5,319 nt of DNA from Pseudomonadota bacterium (GTDB lineage: Bacteria; Pseudomonadota; Alphaproteobacteria; Acetobacterales; Acetobacteraceae). The position numbers were made by a program, and so were the translations under genes. The notes beneath the pieces are model-generated. The model ran no database searches, had not been told where the DNA came from, and saw only the letters and a list, made by a program, of their open reading frames with translations. The stretch is from assembly GCA_021785335.1 (NCBI GenBank), contig JAJYFW010000165.1, forward strand, positions 1 to 5,319, read 5' to 3'. Below are positions 1-5,319 of the stretch, one piece after another. Every line of letters starts with the position of its first letter. Within the stretch, counting starts at the first letter, position 1.

Positions 1-1
1 C

Positions 2-1030
2 AGGATCAGCAACACCGAGGCGCCGTACGACATCGTGCGCAAGATGCGTGCTTCCGTGCTGGTGCTGGGGCCGCTGGTGGCGCGCGTGGGCGAGGCGCGG
101 GTCTCGCTGCCAGGCGGCTGCTCCATCGGCACGCGGCCGGTCGACCTGCACCTCAAGGGGCTGGAACAGCTGGGTGCGACCGTCAGCCTCGACGGCGGCT
201 ACATCACCGCGGCGGCCAAGGGCCGGCTGCGCGGGGCGACCATCGTGCTGCCCTTCCCGAGCGTGGGTGCCACCGAGAACATCCTGATGGCGGCCGCGCT
301 GGCGGACGGCCAGACCGTGATCGCCAACGCCGCGCGCGAGCCGGAGATCGGCGACCTCGCCGCCTGCCTGGTGGCGATGGGCGCGCGCATCGAGGGCATC
401 GGGACCGACCGGCTCACCATCGACGGCGTCGCGCACCTGCATGGCGCCACGCACGCCATCATCCCGGACCGGATCGAGACCGGCACCTACGCCGTCGCCG
501 CCGCCGTCACCGGCGGATCGCTGCGGCTGGAGGGCGGGCGCATCGAGGATCTCGGCGCCGTGGTGCGCACGCTGTCCGATGCCGGCGTGGACATCGTGCC
601 GGACGAGGCGGGGCTCACCGTCTCGCGGCGCAACGGGTTGCACGGGACGGACGTGATGACGGAGCCGTTCCCCGGCTTTCCCACCGACATGCAGGCGCAG
701 ATCATGGTGCTGATGTCGGTCGCGGAGGGTGCCGCGATGGTGACGGAGACGGTGTTCGAGAACCGGTTCATGCATGTGCCGGAGCTCAACCGCATGGGAG
801 CGCGGATCAACGTGCATGGCGCCTCGGCGATCGTGCGCGGGGTGCCGGCATTGTCCGGCGCGCCGGTGATGGCGACGGACCTGCGCGCCTCGGTCTCGCT
901 GGTGCTGGCGGGGCTGGCGGCGAAGGGCGAGACGCTGGTCAACCGCGTCTATCACCTGGACCGCGGCTACGAGGCGGTGGAGGAGAAGCTCGCCGCCTGC
1001 GGGGCGCGGATCGAGCGCATCGGGGGCTAG
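2..1030 (+). CDS. murA: UDP-N-acetylglucosamine 1-carboxyvinyltransferase MurA (5'-truncated by window edge)
   Basis: MurA transfers enolpyruvate from PEP to UDP-GlcNAc, the first committed cytoplasmic step of peptidoglycan synthesis. The reading frame is open from base 2 and ends at TAG 1028-1030, giving 342 visible residues. Aligning the active-site cysteine (window residue 40, codon 119-121, in [11 protein letters not shown]) with E. coli Cys115 implies about 75 residues lie upstream. The total would then be about 417, matching the usual 419 or so. Other family landmarks are in register: the Arg of KMRAS (E. coli Arg91), the Arg of SIGTRPVD (Arg120), the Asp of FPTDMQAQ (Asp305), DLRAS, and the Arg of DRGYE (Arg397). 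The active-site residue is Cys, not the Asp seen in some fosfomycin-resistant homologues. The Lys22/Asn23 region is outside the window. A GTG at 35 is internal, because the conserved NTEAPYD segment lies before it. Identification is very secure; nothing looks damaged. Confidence 0.98.
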   Translation, partial: RISNTEAPYDIVRKMRASVLVLGPLVARVGEARVSLPGGCSIGTRPVDLHLKGLEQLGATVSLDGGYITAAAKGRLRGATIVLPFPSVGATENILMAAALADGQTVIANAAREPEIGDLAACLVAMGARIEGIGTDRLTIDGVAHLHGATHAIIPDRIETGTYAVAAAVTGGSLRLEGGRIEDLGAVVRTLSDAGVDIVPDEAGLTVSRRNGLHGTDVMTEPFPGFPTDMQAQIMVLMSVAEGAAMVTETVFENRFMHVPELNRMGARINVHGASAIVRGVPALSGAPVMATDLRASVSLVLAGLAAKGETLVNRVYHLDRGYEAVEEKLAACGARIERIGG

Positions 1031-1084
1031 GCGCCGGCCGCCGCGCTGGCCTTTCCGCGCCTCGCGTTGTATCTGCCGCGCGTC

Positions 1085-1768
1085 ATGACCGCGGTGTTTC
1101 CGGCCCCCGTCGCCGAGACGGCCACCAAGCTCGTGCTCGCCCTGCCCAAGGGCCGCATCCTCGCCGAGTGCGAGCCGGTGCTGGCGCGCGCCGGCATCGT
1201 GCCGGACCCGGCCTATGCCGATGAAAGCAGCCGCGCGCTGCGCTTCGCCACCAACGAGGAGGGGCTCGACGTCATCCGCGTCCGCTCCTTCGACGTCGCG
1301 ACCTTCGTGGCGTTTGGCGCCGCGGCGATCGGCATCTGCGGCGCGGACGTGCTGATGGAGTTCGACTACCCGGAAATCTACGCCCCGCTCGACCTCGGCA
1401 TCGGCGCCTGCCGCATCTCCGTCGCGGAGCCGCGCGCCACCGCCGGCCAGGACGACCCCGCCACCTGGTCGCGGGTGCGCGTCGCCAGCAAATACCCCAA
1501 CGTGACGCGCCGGCACTTCGCGCAGCGCGGCATCCAGGCCGAGGTGGTGGAATTGAACGGGGCGATGGAGTTGGCACCCACGCTCGGCCTCTCGCGGCTG
1601 ATCGTCGACCTCGTCGCCACCGGCTCGACGCTCAAGGCCAACGACCTGGTGGAGACGGAGGTGATCGCGCCGGTGACCTCGCGGCTGATCGTCAACCGCA
1701 CGGCGCTGAAGACCAACCCCGAGCTCGTCGGCGGCTGGATCCAGCGCTTCCGCCAGGCGCTGGCGTGA
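1085..1768 (+). CDS. hisG: ATP phosphoribosyltransferase catalytic subunit HisG, short form
   Basis: HisG condenses ATP with PRPP to give N1-(5-phosphoribosyl)-ATP, the first and feedback-controlled step of histidine synthesis. The 227-residue product shows the N-terminal LPKGRI motif (about residues 20-25), ASKYPN (134-139) and the PRPP-binding loop DLVATGSTLKAN (175-186). The length marks the short form, which lacks the C-terminal regulatory domain of about 80 residues found in long HisG. In known species the short form works as a complex with HisZ, a HisRS-like regulatory subunit. No hisZ is present here, so it must be elsewhere if this rule holds. The ATG at 1085 is preferred. An in-frame TTG at 1067 would add six residues (MYLPRV), and neither start has a clear Shine-Dalgarno sequence. 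The stop overlaps the hisD start (TGATG), which implies cotranscription and coupling. Function is secure; the exact start is less so. Confidence 0.95.
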   Translation: MTAVFPAPVAETATKLVLALPKGRILAECEPVLARAGIVPDPAYADESSRALRFATNEEGLDVIRVRSFDVATFVAFGAAAIGICGADVLMEFDYPEIYAPLDLGIGACRISVAEPRATAGQDDPATWSRVRVASKYPNVTRRHFAQRGIQAEVVELNGAMELAPTLGLSRLIVDLVATGSTLKANDLVETEVIAPVTSRLIVNRTALKTNPELVGGWIQRFRQALA

Positions 1769-3081
1769 TGCAGCGCCTCGCGACCACGGACGCGGATTTC
1801 GCGCACCGGTTCGCGGACCTGCTCGGGCAGGCGCGCGAGACGACGGAGAACGTGGCGGAGCCGGTCGCGGCCATCGTCGCGCGCGTGCGCGCGGAGGGCG
1901 ATGCCGCGCTTGCGGACCTCACGCGGAAATTCGACCGCCACGACCTGCCGCTGCGCGTGACCGAGGCCGAGGTGCAAGCGGCCTGTGCGGCGATCGCGCC
2001 GGCCCTGATGGCGGCGCTGGAGACGGCGGCCACGCGCATCGAGGCCTTTCACCGTGCGCAGATGCCCTCCGACCTGCGCATGACGGACGCGGCCGGGCTC
2101 ACGCTCGGCATGCGCTGGAACGCGCTGGACGCGGTGGGGCTTTATGTGCCCGGCGGCAAGGCGGCGTATCCGTCCTCGGTGCTGATGAACGCGATCCCGG
2201 CGCGCGTCGCGGGGGTTGCGCGCATCGCGATGTGCGTGCCGGCACCCGGCGGCGTGCTCAACCCGCTGGTGCTGGCGGCGGCGCGGCGCGCGGGGGTGGC
2301 GGAGATCTACCGCGTCGGCGGCGCGCAGGCGGTCGCGGCGTTTGCTTACGGGACGGTAACGATCGCGGCGGTGGACCGCATCGTGGGTCCCGGCAACGCC
2401 TATGTCGCGGAGGCGAAGCGCCAGGTCTTCGGCCGCGTCGGCATCGATTCCGTCGCCGGCCCGTCCGAGGTGGTGGTGCTGGCGGACGCCGCGAACGACC
2501 CCGCGCAGGTGGCGATGGACCTGCTGGCGCAGGCCGAGCACGACGAGGCGGCGCAGTCGATCCTGATCACCGACGACGCGGGCTTCGCCGGGCGCGTGGA
2601 GCGGGCCGTCGAGGTCGCGCTGCAGGCCCTGCCGCGCGCCGCCATCGCCGGCGCTTCCTGGCGCACGAACGGGGCGATCATCGTGGTGCGGAACTGGAAC
2701 GAGGCACCGCCGTTGGTGGACCGGCTCGCGCCCGAGCATCTCGAGATCCTGACGCCCGAGCCGGAGGCGCTGTTCGCGCGCATCCGCCATGCGGGCGCGG
2801 CGTTCCTCGGCGCTTGGTGCCCGGAGGCGATCGGCGACTATGTCGGCGGGCCGAACCACGTGCTGCCCACCGGGCGCACGGCGCGCTTCTCCTCCGGGCT
2901 TTCCGTCTTCGATTTCCTCAAGCGCACGACCTGGATCGCGTCCGGGCCCGAGGGGCTGGCTTTGGTCGGCCCCGCGGCGGTGGCACTCGCGGAGGCGGAG
3001 GGGCTGGGCGCGCACGCGCAGAGCGTGGCCCTCAGGCTGGAGCGCGGGCGGCTTGACGCTGCGCGCCGTGGCGGCGCATAG
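1768..3081 (+). CDS. hisD: histidinol dehydrogenase HisD
   Basis: HisD is a Zn-dependent enzyme that oxidises L-histidinol to L-histidine in two NAD-linked steps, the end of the histidine pathway. The 437-residue product matches the usual length (E. coli 434) and is intact. Visible family segments include [46 protein letters not shown] and [14 protein letters not shown]. Residues matching the E. coli Zn ligands are Gln255 and His258 (in LLAQAEHD), Asp357 (in GDYVGG) and His416 (in LGAHAQ). The catalytic Glu323-His324 pair lies in LAPEHLE. All are conserved and in register with only a 3-4 residue offset. The ATG at 1768 shares one base with the hisG stop. A GTG directly before it (1765) is possible but would add only one residue. 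The nearest purine-rich stretch, CCAGG at 1753-1757, is a weak ribosome-binding match, so translation is probably coupled to hisG. Confidence 0.98.
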   Translation: MQRLATTDADFAHRFADLLGQARETTENVAEPVAAIVARVRAEGDAALADLTRKFDRHDLPLRVTEAEVQAACAAIAPALMAALETAATRIEAFHRAQMPSDLRMTDAAGLTLGMRWNALDAVGLYVPGGKAAYPSSVLMNAIPARVAGVARIAMCVPAPGGVLNPLVLAAARRAGVAEIYRVGGAQAVAAFAYGTVTIAAVDRIVGPGNAYVAEAKRQVFGRVGIDSVAGPSEVVVLADAANDPAQVAMDLLAQAEHDEAAQSILITDDAGFAGRVERAVEVALQALPRAAIAGASWRTNGAIIVVRNWNEAPPLVDRLAPEHLEILTPEPEALFARIRHAGAAFLGAWCPEAIGDYVGGPNHVLPTGRTARFSSGLSVFDFLKRTTWIASGPEGLALVGPAAVALAEAEGLGAHAQSVALRLERGRLDAARRGGA

Positions 3082-3098
3082 GACCGCATCCCCAGGTT

Positions 3099-3103
3099 AG
3101 AGG
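3099..3103 (+). promoter_or_regulatory. ribosome binding site of infA
   Basis: AGAGG lies 4 bases before the infA ATG at 3108. This spacing is short, but it is the best anti-Shine-Dalgarno match in the 26-base hisD-infA gap. CCAGG at 3092-3096 is an alternative with 11-base spacing. Either supports the ATG at 3108 over the in-frame ATG at 3123. Confidence 0.5.
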
Positions 3104-3107
3104 CCCG

Positions 3108-3326
3108 ATGTCAAAGGAAGACATGATCGAGTTCAGCGGCACCGTGACGGAGCTGCTGCCCAACGCGATGTTCCGCGTGAAGCTCGACAACGATCACGTC
3201 ATCCTCGCCCATACCAGCGGCAAGATGCGCAAGAACCGCATCCGCGTGCTGGCCGGCGACCGCGTCAACGTGGAAATGACGCCCTACGACCTCACCAAGG
3301 GCCGGATCACCTTCAGGTTCAAGTAA
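3108..3326 (+). CDS. infA: translation initiation factor IF-1
   Basis: IF-1 is a small OB-fold (S1-like) protein that binds the 30S ribosomal A site and helps IF-2 and IF-3 select the initiator tRNA. The product is exactly 72 residues, the standard IF-1 length. It matches the family end to end: [13 protein letters not shown] at the start, [12 protein letters not shown], the basic [15 protein letters not shown] stretch that contacts rRNA, and a C-terminal [15 protein letters not shown]. The ATG at 3108 gives the conserved SKED N-terminus and has an AGAGG just upstream. The gene sits 26 bases after hisD and directly before maf. This infA-maf pairing is frequent in Alphaproteobacteria. No promoter is obvious in the short gap, so it is probably read from upstream, although a promoter inside hisD cannot be excluded by eye. 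Identification is secure. Confidence 0.98.
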   Translation: MSKEDMIEFSGTVTELLPNAMFRVKLDNDHVILAHTSGKMRKNRIRVLAGDRVNVEMTPYDLTKGRITFRFK

Positions 3327-3327
3327 C

Positions 3328-3912
3328 CTGGCCGGTTCGCGCAATCCGGCTGATCACGCGACGCTGATCCTGGCCTCCGCGAGCCCGCGGCGGCGCGAAC
3401 TGCTGGCGCAGATCGGCATCATTCCCGACATCATCCGCGATCCCGCGGTGGACGAGACGCCGCTGCGCGACGAAACCCCGCGGGCGCTGGCGTTGCGCCT
3501 GGCGCGGGCAAAGGCGGTGGCGGAGCCGGGCGCCTTCGTGATCGCGGCCGACACCGTGGTGGCGGCGGGCCGGCGCATCCTCGGCAAGCCCGCGGACGAG
3601 GCCGAGGCGCGGCGCTTCCTGGCGCTGCTCTCCGGGCGGCGGCATCGCGTGCACACGGCGGTGGTGGTGGTGGCGCCGGACGGGCGGCGCGGGGAGCGGC
3701 AGAGCGAGAGCAGCGTCACGTTCGTACGGCTCACGCCCGCCGACATCGATGCCTACGTGGCGACCGGCGAGTGGCGCGGGCGCGCCGGCGGCTACGCCAT
3801 CCAGGGTCACGCGGCGGCCTTCGTGCGGCAGCTGCAGGGCAGCTACTCCGGCGTGGTCGGCCTGCCGCTTTGGGAGACGGCGAGCCTGCTGCGCGGGCTG
3901 GGCTGGCGGTGA
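3328..3912 (+). CDS. maf: Maf family nucleoside triphosphate pyrophosphatase (YhdE-like), non-canonical CTG start proposed
   Basis: Maf proteins hydrolyse non-canonical or surplus NTPs to NMP and PPi. This one resembles the YhdE subtype (dTTP/UTP pyrophosphatase) because it has GGYAIQG followed by GSYSGVVGLPLWET, rather than the YceF-type sequence. Numbering from the CTG at 3328 gives 194 residues, the family norm. The substrate-binding SASPRR is at 17-22, VDETP at 41-45, ADTVV with catalytic Asp75, GKP with Lys87, and YAIQG with Gln159. The frame is open from 3280, but the first ATG, GTG or TTG is the GTG at 3448. Starting there would delete SASPRR and leave a 154-residue, probably inactive protein. 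The CTG at 3328 lies one base after the infA stop and fits the tight coupling of this run. A CTG at 3364 (giving a short N-terminus before ILASASPRR) is the alternative. The gene ends in a GTGA overlap with the next gene. Family assignment is secure; the start is inferred. Confidence 0.9.
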   Translation: MAGSRNPADHATLILASASPRRRELLAQIGIIPDIIRDPAVDETPLRDETPRALALRLARAKAVAEPGAFVIAADTVVAAGRRILGKPADEAEARRFLALLSGRRHRVHTAVVVVAPDGRRGERQSESSVTFVRLTPADIDAYVATGEWRGRAGGYAIQGHAAAFVRQLQGSYSGVVGLPLWETASLLRGLGWR

Positions 3913-4952
3913 CGACCGAGATCCGCGCCGCCGCCTCGCCGGGCGAGGTCCGCGTCGCGGTGCTGCGTGACGGGGTGCTGTGGGACTACGCGCTGTGGCG
4001 TCCGGGGCGGCCGGACGGCGTGGGCGACGTGCATCGCGGGCGCGTCGCGGCGCGCGCGCCGGCGCTGGCCGGCAGCTTCGTCGAGATCGAGGCTGCGACC
4101 GGCTTCCTGCCGGAGAGCGAGGGGAAGGCGCCGGAGGGCACGGTGCTGGGCGCGCGGATCGTCCGCGCCGCGCACGGTGGCAAGGGGCCGCGGCTTGCCG
4201 CCGCCGAGGCGCCGTCCGGCCCCGTGGGGCTGGTCGCGCGCGGGCCGAGCCCGCTGGATGAGTTGCGGGCGCGCTATCCCGGCGCGGCGTTCCTTGCCGA
4301 CGACCGGGCGCTGGGCGGCACCTGGGTTGCGCGCGCCTTCGACGACGCGCTGGAGGCGGAAGTTGCGGCGCTGGCGGAGCCCGAGATGGCGCTCCCAGGC
4401 GGCGGGCGGGCACATATCTCGCTCACGCCGGCCCTGACCGCGATCGACGTCGATCTTGGGGGGTTTTCGGCAGGCGGCAAGGCGGCGTCGCACCGCGCGC
4501 TGAACCTCGCCGCGATCCCGGTGCTGGTGCGCGCGCTACGGCTGCGCAACCTAGGCGGCGCGATCCTGGTGGATTTCGCCGGTCTGCCGGGACGGCGGCA
4601 GAAGGTGCTGGGCGAGGCGCTGGCAGCGGCGCTGGCGGAAGATCCGCTGGGGGCGAGGCTGCTCGGCTTCTCGCACCTGGGGCTGGCGGAGATCCGCCGC
4701 CCGCGCATTCACCCGCCGCTCGCGGAGTTGCTGGCGGGGGCGCACGCGGACGGGCTGGCGGCGCTGCGCGTGGCGGCGCGGGAGGTGGCGGCGATGCCTG
4801 CGCTCGTGCTGGTGCTGCGGGCCGCGCCGGCGATCCTGGCGGCGCTGGAGGCGGACCCCGTGGCCCTGCCGCAATATCGCGAGAGGACAGGGCGGGACCT
4901 GGTGCTGCGCGCCGACCCGACGCTCGCCGGATGGAGGCTGGAGCATGGCTGA
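3909..4952 (+). CDS. compact ribonuclease E/G family protein
   Basis: RNase E/G enzymes are endoribonucleases that cut single-stranded, AU-rich RNA in rRNA maturation and mRNA decay. The 347-residue product begins at a GTG (3909) that overlaps the maf stop by 4 bases. Residues about 35-90 resemble a shortened S1 domain (GDVHRGRV, then SFVEIEAATGFLP). Residues about 170-265 carry the DNase I-like catalytic part: ISLTPALTAIDVD, ALRLRNLGGAILVDF and GLAEIRRPR. Asp180 and Asp222 match E. coli RNase E Asp303 and Asp346, the Mg-binding catalytic pair. The residue matching Asn305 is Asp182. The N-terminal half is about 120 residues shorter than in RNase E. The CPxC Zn-link and the C-terminal degradosome scaffold are both absent, and the last 80 residues are Ala/Leu-rich. 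Short homologues of this type next to maf and yacG occur in Alphaproteobacteria, and a full RNase E probably exists elsewhere in the genome. The family is secure; the substrate is unknown. Confidence 0.88.
   Translation: MTTEIRAAASPGEVRVAVLRDGVLWDYALWRPGRPDGVGDVHRGRVAARAPALAGSFVEIEAATGFLPESEGKAPEGTVLGARIVRAAHGGKGPRLAAAEAPSGPVGLVARGPSPLDELRARYPGAAFLADDRALGGTWVARAFDDALEAEVAALAEPEMALPGGGRAHISLTPALTAIDVDLGGFSAGGKAASHRALNLAAIPVLVRALRLRNLGGAILVDFAGLPGRRQKVLGEALAAALAEDPLGARLLGFSHLGLAEIRRPRIHPPLAELLAGAHADGLAALRVAAREVAAMPALVLVLRAAPAILAALEADPVALPQYRERTGRDLVLRADPTLAGWRLEHG
4933..4937 (+). promoter_or_regulatory. ribosome binding site of yacG
   Basis: GGAGG lies 7 bases before the yacG ATG, inside the 3' end of the RNase E/G gene. 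It is the strongest Shine-Dalgarno match seen before any start in the window. It fixes the yacG start at 4945 and indicates independent ribosome loading despite the 8-base overlap. Confidence 0.75.
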
Positions 4953-5133
4953 ACGCGGGATGGTGTGCCCGATCTGCCGGCGGGAACTGGACGCCGCGAC
5001 GCGTGCCGCGCGCACCGCGCCGTTCTGCTCGCGCCGCTGTGCCGACGTGGATCTCGGCCGCTGGCTGGGCGGGGATTACCGCCTGGCCGGCGCGGCCGAG
5101 GAAACCGCGCCGGAAGGCGACGGGCCGGGTTGA
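4945..5133 (+). CDS. yacG: DNA gyrase inhibitor YacG (zinc-finger protein)
   Basis: YacG is a small Zn-binding protein shown in E. coli to bind GyrB and inhibit DNA gyrase. The 62-residue product carries the diagnostic four-cysteine finger: Cys8 and Cys11 in VCPICRREL, and Cys28 and Cys32 in PFCSRRCADVDLGRWL. The family segment GGDYRLAG follows, and the protein ends in an acidic, Gly/Pro-rich tail. Length is typical (E. coli 65). The ATG at 4945 overlaps the upstream RNase stop by 8 bases and has a GGAGG at 4933-4937. It is the last protein gene of the tightly packed maf-RNase-yacG run, and this position is common in Alphaproteobacteria. The gyrase role is taken from the family; nothing in the window tests it. 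Identification is secure. Confidence 0.95.
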   Translation: MAERGMVCPICRRELDAATRAARTAPFCSRRCADVDLGRWLGGDYRLAGAAEETAPEGDGPG

Positions 5134-5155
5134 TCGGGCCTCTCGCCTGGGCTAT

Positions 5156-5191
5156 CCCCGCGCGTCCGCGCCACAGCGGAGGCCCGCGGGG
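5156..5191 (+). other. strong stem-loop in yacG-tRNA spacer, possible terminator or processing hairpin
   Basis: CCCCGCG (5156-5162) pairs fully with CGCGGGG (5185-5191). Inside it, TCCGC (5165-5169) pairs with GCGGA (5176-5180) around a six-base loop, with a small internal loop (2 and 4 bases) between the stems. It starts 23 bases after the yacG stop and ends 28 bases before the tRNA. No T-run follows, so it is not a classical intrinsic terminator. It could stall polymerase, protect the 3' end of the yacG mRNA, or guide tRNA 5' processing. GC-rich sequence forms hairpins easily, so function is uncertain. Nothing else is recognised in this 86-base spacer. Confidence 0.4.
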
Positions 5192-5219
5192 AACGCCCCG
5201 AGGGTCTGCGCCGGAGTGG

Positions 5220-5295
5220 GCCCAGGTAGCTCAGTTGGTAGAGCATGCGACTGAAAATCGCAGTGTCGGTGGTTCGATTCCGCCCCTGGGCACCA
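5220..5295 (+). tRNA. tRNA-Phe (anticodon GAA)
   Basis: This is a complete 76-base cloverleaf. Acceptor GCCCAGG (5220-5226) pairs with CCTGGGC (5285-5291), followed by discriminator A (5292) and an encoded CCA (5293-5295). The D stem is GCTC/GAGC (5229-5232 and 5241-5244), with the GG pair in the loop. The anticodon stem TGCGA/TCGCA (5246-5250 and 5258-5262) encloses loop CTGAAAA with anticodon GAA at 5253-5255, which reads UUC and UUU. The variable loop is 5 bases. The T stem GGTGG/CCGCC (5268-5272 and 5280-5284) has one G-U wobble and loop TTCGATT. All stems pair without mismatch, so the gene looks functional. A tRNA-Phe downstream of yacG fits alphaproteobacterial gene order. The 24 bases after it are pyrimidine-rich and T-rich but show no hairpin before the window ends. 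Confidence 0.98.
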
Positions 5296-5319
5296 TCCCC
5301 CTCTTCTCCATTGTTTCTT

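Noticed and set aside
1039..1059. A possible intrinsic terminator after murA (GGCC repeated around an eight-base loop, followed by TTT).
   Set aside because: The stem is only 4 bp of a self-complementary tetramer and the T-run is three bases. Such pairs occur by chance throughout sequence this GC-rich.
1378..3015. A 545-codon open frame on the minus strand across hisG and hisD.
   Set aside because: Its product is Arg/His/Ala-rich low-complexity sequence without any recognisable motif. It is the expected antisense shadow of GC-rich genes, and hisG and hisD are both intact with catalytic residues on the plus strand.
3771..3908. An earlier start for the RNase E/G gene, adding 46 residues inside maf.
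   Set aside because: The added residues are Arg/Ala-rich out-of-frame maf sequence. The GTG at 3909 gives a family-like N-terminus and a typical 4-base overlap.
3319..4413. A 364-codon minus-strand open frame across maf and the RNase gene.
   Set aside because: The translation is a Pro/Arg/Ala repeat-like composition typical of GC-rich antisense frames, and the plus-strand genes explain the region fully.
4931..5254. A 107-codon plus-strand frame overlapping yacG and entering the tRNA gene.
   Set aside because: It is Trp/Arg/Ala-rich, out of frame with the four-cysteine YacG protein, and runs into a complete tRNA. It is a shadow frame.
1..5319. Mobile elements, CRISPR arrays, long direct or inverted repeats, toxin-antitoxin or defence genes.
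   Set aside because: None is visible. Every long stretch is accounted for by conserved core genes with uniform composition, and no repeated unit was seen by eye.

Overview
The window reads as an ordinary, gene-dense housekeeping stretch from a very GC-rich alphaproteobacterium. Third codon positions are almost all G or C. The protein sequences and gene order (murA, hisG, hisD, infA, maf, a short RNase E/G gene, yacG, tRNA-Phe) suggest Rhodospirillales/Acetobacteraceae. That placement is inferred from family resemblance and layout, not from a search. All supported genes are on the + strand. No mobile element, CRISPR array, prophage or foreign-looking segment is visible.

Layout: positions 2-1030 are the 3' part of murA (peptidoglycan precursor synthesis), with about 75 codons missing off the left edge. 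A 54-base gap leads to hisG (1085-1768, short form), which overlaps hisD (1768-3081) by one base. The two genes cover the first and last steps of histidine synthesis. infA (3108-3326, translation initiation factor IF-1) follows after 26 bases. Then comes a tightly packed run: maf (about 3328-3912), a compact RNase E/G homologue (3909-4952) and yacG (4945-5133). These overlap by 4 and 8 bases, as in translationally coupled operon genes. An 86-base spacer with a strong stem-loop separates yacG from a complete tRNA-Phe(GAA) gene (5220-5295), and the window ends 24 bases later.

No single pathway links the genes. They cover wall synthesis, histidine synthesis, translation initiation, nucleotide-pool cleaning, RNA processing and gyrase control. 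This kind of conserved core-gene grouping is common in Alphaproteobacteria. I did not find an undescribed system. Most worth a second look are: maf has no ATG, GTG or TTG codon early enough to include its catalytic N-terminus, which points to CTG initiation or a sequence error; the RNase E/G homologue is strongly reduced, with a short N-terminal half and no Zn-link cysteines, yet keeps both catalytic aspartates; and the yacG-tRNA spacer can form two mutually exclusive hairpins.
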